Below are positions 36,201-47,201 of a stretch of 55,283 nucleotides of DNA, one piece after another (the first letter of the stretch is position 1; each line of letters starts with the position of its first letter). Made by a program: the position numbers and the translations under genes. This DNA is from Kiritimatiellia bacterium (GTDB lineage: Bacteria > Verrucomicrobiota > Kiritimatiellia > CAIQIC01 > Lenti-01). The notes beneath the pieces are model-generated. The model was not told the DNA's origin. It ran no database searches and saw only the letters and a list, made by a program, of their open reading frames with translations. Location: positions 1-55,283 of the forward strand of contig JAQUJC010000013.1 in NCBI GenBank assembly GCA_028681135.1, read 5' to 3'.

Positions 36201-36611
36201 TTCGACTGCATCCAGGTGGATGAGGATGGTGGGCGGAGCATGGTGGCGGGACGCCGCACGGTGGCATTCCCGAAACCGGCAGAAGTACGGACAAGCCAGG
36301 AAGACCAGCAGCCCCTCGCCGGTTGGCAGGCCGTGGATGGCGATTCTGAAACCGTGTGGCAGGGCATCCCGGACGCTGGCGGCTGGTGGCTGGCACTCGC
36401 CTACGATTCGATTGTGCCGGTGAGCAAGGTGACGGTGGATTGGCTGGACAGTCCCGTTGGCATGACGGTTCTCTATAGCCTGGATGCTGGCGACTGGTTG
36501 GGATTGGACGAGCCTTGGGTCCAGGGCCCTGTGCAGGCGCGCTATCTCTGGTTGCTCTTCCCGGATGAAGGCCAAGGCCCTCCCGCTATCCGCGAAGTCA
36601 ACGTCGAGTAG
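33201..36611 (+). CDS. Secreted LamG - Ig-like - 4x CBM6 - F5/8-like protein
   Basis: 1136 residues, exported: signal peptide to about ALSATG, then APVP. LamG (36-262) and the Ig-like domain (265-350) are nearly identical in protein and DNA to 15908-18163. Four CBM6 modules follow (about 352-510, 515-675, 680-835, 838-1000), each with the core VGWT-x-(A/P)GEW(L/M)-x-Y. The last 130 residues (VRTSQEDQQPLAGWQAVDGD onward) look like an F5/8/discoidin-type domain and match the end of the deacetylase at 42846. No catalytic module is apparent. GGAG at 33187-33190 supports the ATG at 33201. It probably binds surface or environmental polysaccharide. Confidence 0.85.
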   Translation: MKYVHPIVILSSLILMAGGLALSATGAPVPVLRAPGGVSDFGTVANSATVQMNGQMTLEAWVHPTGWRPYTGREKHGLNFMYKGRIGSYIDFVFALQENGILCLGNTWGYIGVMNRRVPLNQWTHVAVTVNEATGSFVFYINGENCGAGSGWQGVSLSRTSFLGPSSHPLYVGGFNQLGWGYNNDNFRGMIADVRMWNLVRTPAEIAANYQKQLRGTEPGLAAYWTFADRLDKSPNGNHMTLGGNASFQAGQGPNLQGAGGIDVELTAPAQNQIVVQGADLALAATATAISGGVARVDFFANTIFLSSDSTAPYTATWSNVPAGLHTVSARATNNADQVGASEDVVIRVHGPFGGAAAEVPGQIEAEHFDLGGPGLGYLDTTAANEGGQYRPGEAVDITVDASANNGHVVGWTKAGEWMSYVFNNVSTQGAYTIRSRVAGVGVGGKFKIWVNGIEVPGDLSVPNTGAWTSYQWVTRDNVMLPQGVCTMRVAMVANGPSGNVGAFDAFTIGETPPPVQEPFNQTAQPWDVPGSVQCEDFDQGGEGLAYHEVSLLNEGGYYRMQDGVDIAQQVQAGNGHAVGWTRAGEWMEYTINVTTPGTYVFETHVAGEGNDGQFQILVDDDLVGDTLNVPDTGSWTSYQAVLSDEFTLTLGVHTVRVAMVTQGSSGHVGAFDFLEVKTGSSGPVQMPCDGTPVELPGVVQAEKFDAGGEGLAYHETTPINQGGQLRTLEGVDIAAHATASNGYVVGWTQPGEWLEYTVDVTVPGKYNLATRLGAQGAGGRFRVELAGATRDVVVPHTGGWYTFGDVAANGLELTAGVHTMRVSMVQAGIGGSVAALDQFAFTLSAQSAFPGGVAWPVPGLIEVENFDQGGPDVAYHDATAANEGRAHRPAEQVGISADPAASNGFVVGWTAAGEWLEYTISVTETGLYTITTRVAGAGAGGQFRILVGGVDKTGVQNVPNTGAWNAYASVTVSDVNLTAGEHRLRLEMLRPGSSGHVGAFDCIQVDEDGGRSMVAGRRTVAFPKPAEVRTSQEDQQPLAGWQAVDGDSETVWQGIPDAGGWWLALAYDSIVPVSKVTVDWLDSPVGMTVLYSLDAGDWLGLDEPWVQGPVQARYLWLLFPDEGQGPPAIREVNVE

Positions 36612-36639
36612 CCTTTTCACTGGCCGTCAGATGATGTCT

Positions 36640-36677
36640 GTCCGGCATGCAGGGCATGAAACAGCGGCATGCCGGAC
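36640..36677. terminator. Strong hairpin after the LamG-CBM6 gene
   Basis: GTCCGGCATGC (36640-36650) pairs perfectly over eleven bases with GCATGCCGGAC (36667-36677) across a 16-base loop, 29 bases after the stop codon. There is no T-run, so it would be a stem-only terminator or mRNA 3' end protector, or a processing or attenuation site for the SGNH gene that starts 58 bases on. Confidence 0.5.
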
Positions 36678-36735
36678 TGGACATCCCGGACAAACCTCCC
36701 GGGAAGAATCGCCGCACTTCTTTGGGCGCAAGGTT

Positions 36736-37863
36736 GTGAAACGAGCGATCTTCGTCGCCTACCTGATCTTCTGGTTGGGGGTGGCCTATGCCATCACCAT
36801 TGGGTACAGGTCGATGCGTCTCCATACGCACGCACGCACAAATACCATCATGTCCAGCGGAATCTTCCGCGCCGATGACCGATTGGGATTTGCCGCGCAT
36901 CCGGGCGTAACGGGGACGCTCTTTTTTGCATCCGCGCCGCACATTCCCATGCGCTTTGACCAGAATGGATGTCGCGTCCCGCTGGATTATGACCCGGACG
37001 CAGAACGATCCGGTGGCACCCTGCTGACGCTGGGATGCTCGTTCACGGACGGCTTTGCGTGTTCGGCGGAAGACACGTATCCGTTCCTGCTCGGGGACCA
37101 ACTGGATGCCAAAACCCTGAATGCCGGTTTTGGTGCTTATGGACTCGCCCAGATGCTGATCCAGGCGCGCGAGCTTATCCCGAAATTCAAACCGGATTAT
37201 GTCAGTGTTCAATACAGCCCCTGGCTGATCGACCGCGCCTTACACGAATATGCGCCCAACGACATTGGCAAGAGACCGCAACCCTTTTTCTGGCGCGACG
37301 ACGAGGGACGCCTGCAACTCCATGGCCCTGTTTTCCGGACGAGTGCTTTTCGCTTTCCGGTGGCCGACTATCGGAAGGATGCGCAGGGGCAGAACAGCTT
37401 TGCCTCTTTTTTGTGGCGCTTGGGTTTCCCCTTTTTCTTGGCCAACGATATTCAGGTCCTTGGGTTCCGGTTGCGACAGGCTGTGGGGCTTGTGCCGCGG
37501 CCCGACGATAATCGCATGGATGTCCTGCGCTATGCCTATGGCGATATGCTGGACATCTGCCGGGAAAACGGCAGCCAGATGGTGGTTTGCTCGCTGGCCC
37601 ACCCGTGGGACCCGCCGCGGTCGGGCGAACAGGAAGCGCTTCAAGCGATGCCGGGTGTGATCTTTGTGGATGGGTGGGCGACGCTCACAAACACGCTTGC
37701 AGATGGCGACCCGGAAACATATCAGAGGGCGTATGCTCACTATCGAGGGGACCCGCCCGTTCTTGTCGACGGGCATCCAAATCCGGCGGCCCATGCCCTG
37801 ATTGCCGACGCCATCGCCCGCCAAATCGCCGCGGCCGCGCACAAGGAAGTGCGCAACAAGTAA
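36736..37863 (+). CDS. Membrane-anchored SGNH/GDSL-like hydrolase
   Basis: 375 residues. The N-terminal segment VKRAIFVAYLIFWLGVAYAITIG is a membrane anchor or uncleaved signal. The outer domain has LLTLGCSFTDGFACSAEDTYP (block I with the nucleophile Ser), LNAGFGAYGLAQML (block II), a central block near VSVQYSPW and DGHPNPAAHALIADAI with the catalytic Asp/His. That is the pattern of sugar O-acetyl esterases or transferases in glycan loci. The start is taken as GTG 36736, the nearest codon before the anchor; no ATG suits it, as internal ATGs would remove the anchor. Convergent with the GT-C/FGE fusion. Confidence 0.75.
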   Translation: MKRAIFVAYLIFWLGVAYAITIGYRSMRLHTHARTNTIMSSGIFRADDRLGFAAHPGVTGTLFFASAPHIPMRFDQNGCRVPLDYDPDAERSGGTLLTLGCSFTDGFACSAEDTYPFLLGDQLDAKTLNAGFGAYGLAQMLIQARELIPKFKPDYVSVQYSPWLIDRALHEYAPNDIGKRPQPFFWRDDEGRLQLHGPVFRTSAFRFPVADYRKDAQGQNSFASFLWRLGFPFFLANDIQVLGFRLRQAVGLVPRPDDNRMDVLRYAYGDMLDICRENGSQMVVCSLAHPWDPPRSGEQEALQAMPGVIFVDGWATLTNTLADGDPETYQRAYAHYRGDPPVLVDGHPNPAAHALIADAIARQIAAAAHKEVRNK

Positions 37864-37911
37864 CCACTCCGAAAGCGGGTGCGGGCCGATTCCCGGGGCA
37901 CCGTTTTCAGG

Positions 37912-40743
<2,832 letters not shown>

Positions 40744-41609
40744 GCGAAAACCGTATCAGAACTCCGATTCCCTCACAAGGCGGTCATGGTGGAGGGTGTT
40801 GGAGGGTGTTGCAAAAGCAGTCAGACTGAAGCTGAACTCAAGAATTCATGAATTGTGGAAAAATAGCCGGGTTCTCACCGAGGCACAGAGACACGGAAGG
40901 GCGGAGAAGAGTTTCAATTTCCAAGGGCTGTTTCGACTGTTGGCCCAAACTCTTTTCCTGATTTCCAGATTTGTTCCCCTTCCGCGAAATCCGGTGCTTC
41001 TTCTCTGGCCTTGTTGCTCCCTATCCCGGATGCACGGCGGCTCTGCCACAGCGGACAGGCTATCACTCCAGAAATCGTTTTTGTCCTCTGTACTACAATC
41101 CCTCCAAACTGTGTTTTTAAAATACCTCATTATGCCATTGCCATAAGCCATTTTGTGTCAGCGGATAATACAACAAGAAATGTAGCGCCAACTTTTGGCG
41201 TTTCCCCTTGAACAGTGAAGATTCCTTGTTGAATATTGAATATTGGCTCCCTCTCCCCTCCCTCTTTTCCTCTCCCCCTCTGTGCCCCTCGGTGGCCCTC
41301 TGTGGTTAAACCGACTTTCTTCCTGCTTTCCTGCTGTTTCCTGTTTTCCTGCTAAATCTCCCCTCCGCTCCCTGCCCCTTTGCGCCTTCGCGTCTTGGCG
41401 TGAGACCGGCTGGTTAATCTGTTCATGAGTTCTTGAGTTCAGATTTATTCCTGGCTCCCCCCACCTTCCCCCATTCGTGTCCATCGGTATTCACCCGTGG
41501 TTATATCATCTTTATTGGTGGCGGCGATGCCGCGTGGCCGTCATTACTTTGACACGCTCGGGGATGTAGTAGATGATGACCCCTTGTCAAGCGGAAGCGC
41601 GAGGAGCCT
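40744..41609. other. Intergenic mosaic of dispersed repeat phrases
   Basis: 866 bases with no supported gene. It contains CACCGAGGCACAGAGACACGG (from 40876), TGTGCCCCTCGG and CCCTCTGTGGTTAAA (41281-41310), TTTGCGCCTTCGCGTCTTGG (41379-41398) and TTCGTGTCCATCGGTATTCA (41474-41493) with CCCGTGGTTAT after it. These are phrases that recur between genes in many bacterial genomes, here in both orientations. A CGCCAA-CTT-TTGGCG hairpin lies at 41186-41200, and TTGAATATTGAATATTGG at 41230-41247. Pyrimidine-rich stretches fill 41248-41380. Confidence 0.55.
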
Positions 41610-42710
41610 GTGGCGCAGCGAAAAAAAATTGTGTTTGTTCTGTCCGGATATGGACGCGAGACTCGAGGTGCGGAACGGGTCGTTGCGGAGATGGTGACTA
41701 GCCTATCGGACGTCTATGACATCCAGGTTCTGGGCTCGGGAACAAACGCGCCCCATGCGGTGCCCTTATCCTTTCTGTTGCGGGATAATGTCTGGACTCG
41801 CCGTCTCAACCGTACTCCCGGTCTGGGACATCTCGCCCGCTTCTTTCAATTGGACCCCCTGAACTGGGAATGGCTGACCTGTGCCTGGGCCGCCCGCCGT
41901 TGGTTGTTGGAAAATCCCTGCGACCTGTTGGTCCCCGAGGGTGGCCGCTGGGGCGGATGGTTGGGGCGGTGGGCGCGACACCATCTGGGAATTCCGTTTG
42001 TAGACGTTGCGCATGGTGCCCCCAGCCGCTGGGAACTGGCCGCCGCCCGCTGCCGGCCCGATTGCTATGTCGCGCCCACCCGCGTGGCCGAACGCGTGCT
42101 GCAAGGCGCCGTCCCAGGTTTGGTGACCCGGGTCATTCCCCCCGGCGTGGATATCCAGCGCTTTATTCCCGAAGGGCCGCGAATGGATTTCGGCTTGGAC
42201 GTGCCCGTGACCATTGCCGTCGGGGCACTGGAACCTCTGAAACGGATGGACTTGGTGATCCGCGCGGTGGCAGCGCGGGGGACCGGCAGTCTCCTGTTGG
42301 TGGGCGACGGTCCGCAACGCCAGGAATTGCTCGATCTGGGGCAGACGCTGCTAGGACCGGCGCGATTTCAATGGCGCACGGCTGCTGGAGACGAAATGCC
42401 CGCGCTGTATCGATCCGCCGATTTGCTTGTATCGGCGTCCCGCAGCGAGGCCTTCGGTCTCGTCTATCTAGAAGCATTGGCGTGTGGCTTGCCCGTGGTG
42501 ACTCAGGACGATTCTGTTCGCCGCGAAGTCTTGGCGGATGCGGCGCGCTATGTGGATTCAGAGGAACCCGCCGTTTGGGCAGCGCAGATGGACGCAGCGT
42601 TAAGCGCGTTGAATTCATCGACCTCCCGCGAGCGGGCCATGCACTATGATGTCAAACATTCCGCCATGCAAATCCAAGAGTTATTCGAGGCCATCTTGAA
42701 GCGCCCATAA
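41610..42710 (+). CDS. GT4 glycosyltransferase
   Basis: GT-B enzyme of 366 residues. N-terminal domain: IVFVLSGYGRETRGAERVVAEM. Donor domain: VIPPGVDIQRF, AVGALEPLKRMDLVI, LLVSASRSEAFGLVYLEALACGLPV with the EX7E glutamates. The start is GTG at 41610; GAGGAG at 41601-41606 is close but usable, and no better start is in frame. It lies between the repeat mosaic and the deacetylase gene. Confidence 0.85.
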   Translation: MAQRKKIVFVLSGYGRETRGAERVVAEMVTSLSDVYDIQVLGSGTNAPHAVPLSFLLRDNVWTRRLNRTPGLGHLARFFQLDPLNWEWLTCAWAARRWLLENPCDLLVPEGGRWGGWLGRWARHHLGIPFVDVAHGAPSRWELAAARCRPDCYVAPTRVAERVLQGAVPGLVTRVIPPGVDIQRFIPEGPRMDFGLDVPVTIAVGALEPLKRMDLVIRAVAARGTGSLLLVGDGPQRQELLDLGQTLLGPARFQWRTAAGDEMPALYRSADLLVSASRSEAFGLVYLEALACGLPVVTQDDSVRREVLADAARYVDSEEPAVWAAQMDAALSALNSSTSRERAMHYDVKHSAMQIQELFEAILKRP

Positions 42711-42845
42711 TACGGTGGCGTCAGATAGCCGAATAACCGGTCCACAACCTACCATCAAGCGGATAACAATATTTCATTTTTTGAGTTGAAACGAAGGGGG
42801 TTCCGGTAGAGGGTATTCTACGGCAACAACGATGTGGATGGTGAT

Positions 42846-45800
42846 ATGAAACACACGGGTATGCGCCATGTGGGCGTACTGATAGTAATTGTTTTGGGTT
42901 TTGTGACTGCAGTGGCACAAGCGTTTACACTCCAGCCACCGCGGATGGTCCTGAATCGCAGCCTGTTTCTGGAATGGGACCAGGCTGCATCGGCTGGGTT
43001 TGTGTCGTATGACATTCATGCTTCGACCCAAGCGGGGTTTACGCCATCGCTGGGCAACCGGGTGCTGTCCGTGTCGCCCTCGGACGTGCATTATACCCGC
43101 CTGTCGGGGCTGCTGCCCCAAACGGTCTATTATTTCCGGGTTCGTTTGCTGACGACCGGCGGCACGACGGTCAGCGATGAAGTGATGGCGACAACGTTGG
43201 CGGATGGCGTGGGTGAGGGGCGGATACCCACGATCATGTATCACCACTGTCAGCCCCGGGGGCAGTTCCCGGCGGGGTTTGATCCGGGGGGGTGGATCAG
43301 CACCGCTAACTTTTCACGTGATATGAGCTATTTGAAGACGCATGGGGTCCATGCGGTGGGTATTGTCGAAATATACAACCGAATCGTCAACGGCATCCCG
43401 CTGCCGCCCAATCCGGTTTTTATTACCTTTGATGATGGCTTTGTGACCTATTTGCAACACGCCGTGCCGATTCTGCGGGCCAACGATTTCCAGTCCGTCA
43501 ATGCCATTGTGACGCGCAAAACCGGCGGCACCAGCGACTGGGCGGTGCCCGAATGGCCTCTCATGTCGCTGATGACCTGGGCACAGATCAAGGATTGCCA
43601 GCGGCAAGGGATGTGGATGGGCTCGCACACGCAAACACATGCGGATTTTGATCTGGAGCCCAATAAAGCCTATGAAATTACCGGGTCCCGCGATGATTTG
43701 TTGGGCCAGTTGAAGGTGCATCCGCGCTATTTTTGCTACCCCTGGGGTATGGGAGGGCGCGAGCACCGCCCGATCATCGATCAGGTGGGCGCTGCCGGCT
43801 ATACGCTGGCCACGCGGACCTGGCCACCCTCGATCGCGACGATTAACTCGGACCGCTTATGGTTCCCGCGGGTATTTGCCAATCAAAACGACAGCTTGCG
43901 TGACTTTCTGGTGAAGCTAGGGGTGGACACGGACAAGGACGGCATCAAGGACTATGTGGAGATGGACTGGGGGCTGGACCCCGGCAACGCCGATACCGAT
44001 GGCGATGGATTGGACGATGGCTTTGAGGCCGGCTATGACGGCAATGTGAACACCTATAATCCATACCACCCGACGAGCAATCCGAGTGGCCGCGATTTGT
44101 CGGCGACCCGGGCGGATACCGATTTGGATGGGGTGTCCGATGGCGACGAAATCCTTGTGTACGGGACCGATCCGCTGCGGGCGGACACGGATGGCGATGG
44201 CCTGTCCGATGGCGAGGAGGTTCACCTCGGGACCGATCCGCTGAAGCCGGACACCGATGGCGATGGGATGTCCGACTATGATGAGATTCATGTGTACCAT
44301 ACAAATCCGCTGGTTCATGACGGGCGTCGCCCGTTCATCGGTGCGGCAGTGGCCGTGCCAGCGTGCCTGGAGGTGGAAGATTTCGACTTTGGCGGTGCCG
44401 GCTTGGCCTATTCGGATACCACCGTGGCCAACGAAGGCGGCGCTTATCGCCCCTTTGAGCGCGTTGATCTGGTGGCCGAAACCAGTGCCAGCAATGGTGT
44501 TTCGTTGGGCTGGACCCGGGCTGGCGAGTGGCTGACCTACTCGGTGTCTGTGGCGACCAGTGGTCAGTTCCGCGCGGCGGTGCGTCTCGCCGCGCAGGGC
44601 GCGGGCGGCGTATTCCATTTGGAGATCGACGACGTGAACGTGACGGGTCCGATCACAGTGCCCGATACGGGCGGCTGGGCCCGGTGGCACATGGTTCAAA
44701 GCCCCTCGTTTGCGCTGGAGGCAGGAACGCGGATCATTAAACTGTCAATGGATCAGGTCGGCACAAGCGGTCATGTCGGCGCGTTTGACCGGTTTTGCTT
44801 TGTGGCAGTGCCGCCACCGGGGCCCTTTGGTGGCGTGCCCTGGTCGTTGCCGGGACGGGTGGAAATAGAAAACTTCAACGAGGGGGGAGCCGGAACCGCG
44901 TATGTCGATACGACGCCGACGAATGAGGGCGGGCAATATCGTGTGGCGGACGGGGTGGACATCAGTGCCGATGCTGGGGCGGGCAACAGTTATGTGGTGG
45001 GGTGGACCAAGGCCGGCGAATGGCTGGAGTATACCGTCAATGTGACAACGGCAGGAACCTACACGCTTGAGACGCGCGTGGCGGCGGTTGGCGCGGGTGG
45101 ACAGTTTCGAATTCTGGTGGATAATATCGACAAGACGGGCCTGCTGGCGGTGCCGAACACCGGCGCATGGAATGCGTATCAGGTGGTGCGCAAGCCGGGC
45201 GTGCAACTGACCACAGGCGTGCATACCGTGCGTGTGGTGATGGAAAGCACTGGGGCCAGCAGCAACGTGGGGGCATTTGATTGGTTCCAGGTGGTGGCGG
45301 AGCCACCGCCGGGGCCTTTTGGTGGTGTGCCCTGGCCGTTGCCGGGAACGGTTGAGATTGAACATTATGACACGGGCGGAGAAGGCGTTGCCTATCACGA
45401 TGCCACAGCGGCGAACGAGGGCGGGCAGTACCGCACAGACGAAGGCGTCGATATCACCCGGGATACAAGCGCGGGCAATAGTCATGTGGCGGGGTGGACC
45501 AAGGCTGGCGAATGGCTGGAGTACACCGTCAATGTGACAACGGCAGGAACCTACACCCTTGAGACGCGCGTGGCGGCGGTGGGGGCGGGTGGGCAGTTCC
45601 GTATCCACGTGAATGGCGCGGACAAGACGGGCCTGCTGGCGGTGCCCAACACCGGCGCATGGAATGCGTATCAGGTGGTGCGCAAGCCGGGTGTGAATTT
45701 TGACGCCGGCGTGCAAACCGTGCGAGTCGAGATGGTGACGACGGGACCCAGCGGGCACGTCGGGGCATTTGATTGGTTCCGTGTGGTGGCGGAGACGCCG

Positions 45801-47192
45801 GTGGTTCAGTCGGCGTATCCGGCGGGAACCCCCTGGCCGTTGCCGGGAACGGTGGAGATTGAACATTATGACACGGGCGGAGAAGGCGTTGCCTATCACG
45901 ATGCCACAGCGGCGAACGAGGGCGGGCAGTACCGCACAGACGAAGGCGTCGATATCACCCGGGATACAGGGGCGGGCAACAGTCATGTGGCGGGGTGGAC
46001 CAAAGCTGGGGAATGGCTGGAGTATACTGTCAATGTGACAACGGCAGGAACCTACACGCTTGAGACACGCGTGGCGGCGGTGGGCGCGGGTGGGCAGTTC
46101 CGTATCCGCGTGAATGGCGCGGACAAGACGGGCCTGCTGGCGGTGCCCAACACCGGCGCATGGAATGCGTACCAAGTGGTGCGCAAGCCGGGCGTGAATT
46201 TTGACGCCGGCGTGCAAACTGTGCGAGTCGAGATGGTGACGACGGGACCCAGCGGGCACGTCGGGGCATTTGATTGGTTCCGTGTGGTGGCGGAGACGCC
46301 GGTCGTTCAGACGGCGTATCCGTCGGGAACCCCCTGGCTGTTGCCGGGGACCGTCGAGATGGAGAACTTCGATGAGGGTGGAGCTGATGTGGCCTACAGC
46401 GATACCACAGCCGCAAATGACGGTGGGCAGTATCGCCTGGGCGAAGGCGTCGATATCACGCGGGATACCGCGGCAGGTAACAACCATGTGGTCGGCTGGA
46501 CCGTCGCCGGAGAATGGCTGGAATATACGGTACAGGTCGGGAGCAGTGGTATCTATACGCTGGAAACCCGCGTGGCTGGTGTGGGCGCGGGTGGACAGTT
46601 CCGTATCTGCGTGAATGGTGTGGACCAGACCGGCATCCTGAATGTGCCCCATACCGGCGCATGGAATGCCTACCAGATTGTGCAAAAGACGGGTGTCTCG
46701 CTCTCTCTGGGCATTCACACCGTGCGAGTCGAGATGGTGACGACGGGGCTCAGCGGACATGTCGGGGCATTTGATTGGTTCCGGGCCGTTCGCGTTTCGC
46801 CTCAAGGCAAAAGCCTGAGCCGCTACGCGGGCAACAGTGCGTCTCCGCGTCCGATAGACGTGCGGACCAGCCAGGAAGTGCAGCACCCAGAGGCGGGCTG
46901 GTTGGCGGTGGACGGCGACACCAACACGGTGTGGCAGGGCGAGCCGGGGGCTGGTGGCTGGTGGTTGACGCTGGGATATGATCCGGAGATTGCACTGGCG
47001 AGTTTGACTCTGGATTGGGCGCCCGGTTCTCCCACGAACGTTCAGTGCCTGTACAGCCGCGATGCCCAGACGTGGGACGAACTGGTCCTGCCGCTGACCA
47101 ACGGGCCGCTCGATTTGCATTACCTCTGGCTGCTGTTCCCTGACAGCGGGGCCCAGCAGACCCCCGCTCTCCGCGAAATCTATGTGGAGTAA
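42846..47192 (+). CDS. Secreted polysaccharide deacetylase with FN3, TSP3, 5x CBM6 and F5/8-like modules
   Basis: 1448 residues. Signal peptide to TAVAQA. An FN3-like domain (about 30-118) precedes a NodB-type deacetylase (about 125-350) with PTIMYHH, FITFDDGF (metal Asp and base, D196-D197), SHTQTH (metal His, 260-265) and FCYPWG, similar to PgaB/IcaB-type N-deacetylases. TSP3 repeats (DTDGDGLDDGFE, DTDGDGLSDGEE, DTDGDGMSDYDE; about 360-500) form a calcium-bound stalk. Five CBM6 modules follow (about 505-1330), then an F5/8-like end matching 33201-36611. Modules 3-5 repeat at exactly 501 bp. It would remove N- or O-acetyl groups from a polysaccharide outside the cell while binding it. ATG 42834 is an alternative start. 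Confidence 0.88.
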   Translation: MKHTGMRHVGVLIVIVLGFVTAVAQAFTLQPPRMVLNRSLFLEWDQAASAGFVSYDIHASTQAGFTPSLGNRVLSVSPSDVHYTRLSGLLPQTVYYFRVRLLTTGGTTVSDEVMATTLADGVGEGRIPTIMYHHCQPRGQFPAGFDPGGWISTANFSRDMSYLKTHGVHAVGIVEIYNRIVNGIPLPPNPVFITFDDGFVTYLQHAVPILRANDFQSVNAIVTRKTGGTSDWAVPEWPLMSLMTWAQIKDCQRQGMWMGSHTQTHADFDLEPNKAYEITGSRDDLLGQLKVHPRYFCYPWGMGGREHRPIIDQVGAAGYTLATRTWPPSIATINSDRLWFPRVFANQNDSLRDFLVKLGVDTDKDGIKDYVEMDWGLDPGNADTDGDGLDDGFEAGYDGNVNTYNPYHPTSNPSGRDLSATRADTDLDGVSDGDEILVYGTDPLRADTDGDGLSDGEEVHLGTDPLKPDTDGDGMSDYDEIHVYHTNPLVHDGRRPFIGAAVAVPACLEVEDFDFGGAGLAYSDTTVANEGGAYRPFERVDLVAETSASNGVSLGWTRAGEWLTYSVSVATSGQFRAAVRLAAQGAGGVFHLEIDDVNVTGPITVPDTGGWARWHMVQSPSFALEAGTRIIKLSMDQVGTSGHVGAFDRFCFVAVPPPGPFGGVPWSLPGRVEIENFNEGGAGTAYVDTTPTNEGGQYRVADGVDISADAGAGNSYVVGWTKAGEWLEYTVNVTTAGTYTLETRVAAVGAGGQFRILVDNIDKTGLLAVPNTGAWNAYQVVRKPGVQLTTGVHTVRVVMESTGASSNVGAFDWFQVVAEPPPGPFGGVPWPLPGTVEIEHYDTGGEGVAYHDATAANEGGQYRTDEGVDITRDTSAGNSHVAGWTKAGEWLEYTVNVTTAGTYTLETRVAAVGAGGQFRIHVNGADKTGLLAVPNTGAWNAYQVVRKPGVNFDAGVQTVRVEMVTTGPSGHVGAFDWFRVVAETPVVQSAYPAGTPWPLPGTVEIEHYDTGGEGVAYHDATAANEGGQYRTDEGVDITRDTGAGNSHVAGWTKAGEWLEYTVNVTTAGTYTLETRVAAVGAGGQFRIRVNGADKTGLLAVPNTGAWNAYQVVRKPGVNFDAGVQTVRVEMVTTGPSGHVGAFDWFRVVAETPVVQTAYPSGTPWLLPGTVEMENFDEGGADVAYSDTTAANDGGQYRLGEGVDITRDTAAGNNHVVGWTVAGEWLEYTVQVGSSGIYTLETRVAGVGAGGQFRICVNGVDQTGILNVPHTGAWNAYQIVQKTGVSLSLGIHTVRVEMVTTGLSGHVGAFDWFRAVRVSPQGKSLSRYAGNSASPRPIDVRTSQEVQHPEAGWLAVDGDTNTVWQGEPGAGGWWLTLGYDPEIALASLTLDWAPGSPTNVQCLYSRDAQTWDELVLPLTNGPLDLHYLWLLFPDSGAQQTPALREIYVE
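45331..46332 (+). repeat. Tandem 501-bp CBM6 module repeat
   Basis: 45331-45831 and 45832-46332 are nearly identical over 501 bp (167 codons), differing by scattered substitutions, most densely at the module junctions. The following module keeps the 501-bp phase but is diverged, and the preceding one is offset by 492 bp. This indicates a recent duplication by unequal exchange. Confidence 0.85.
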
Positions 47193-47201
47193 TCGCCCGC
47201 G

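Noticed and set aside
41158..41484. 108-codon minus-strand frame in the repeat mosaic
   Set aside because: Its translation is charged low-complexity sequence produced by the pyrimidine-rich repeats.
44745..47120. 791-codon antisense frame opposite the CBM6 array, and a similar 594-codon one at 33264-35048
   Set aside because: Both mirror the repeated CBM6 codons; the repeated pattern explains their length.
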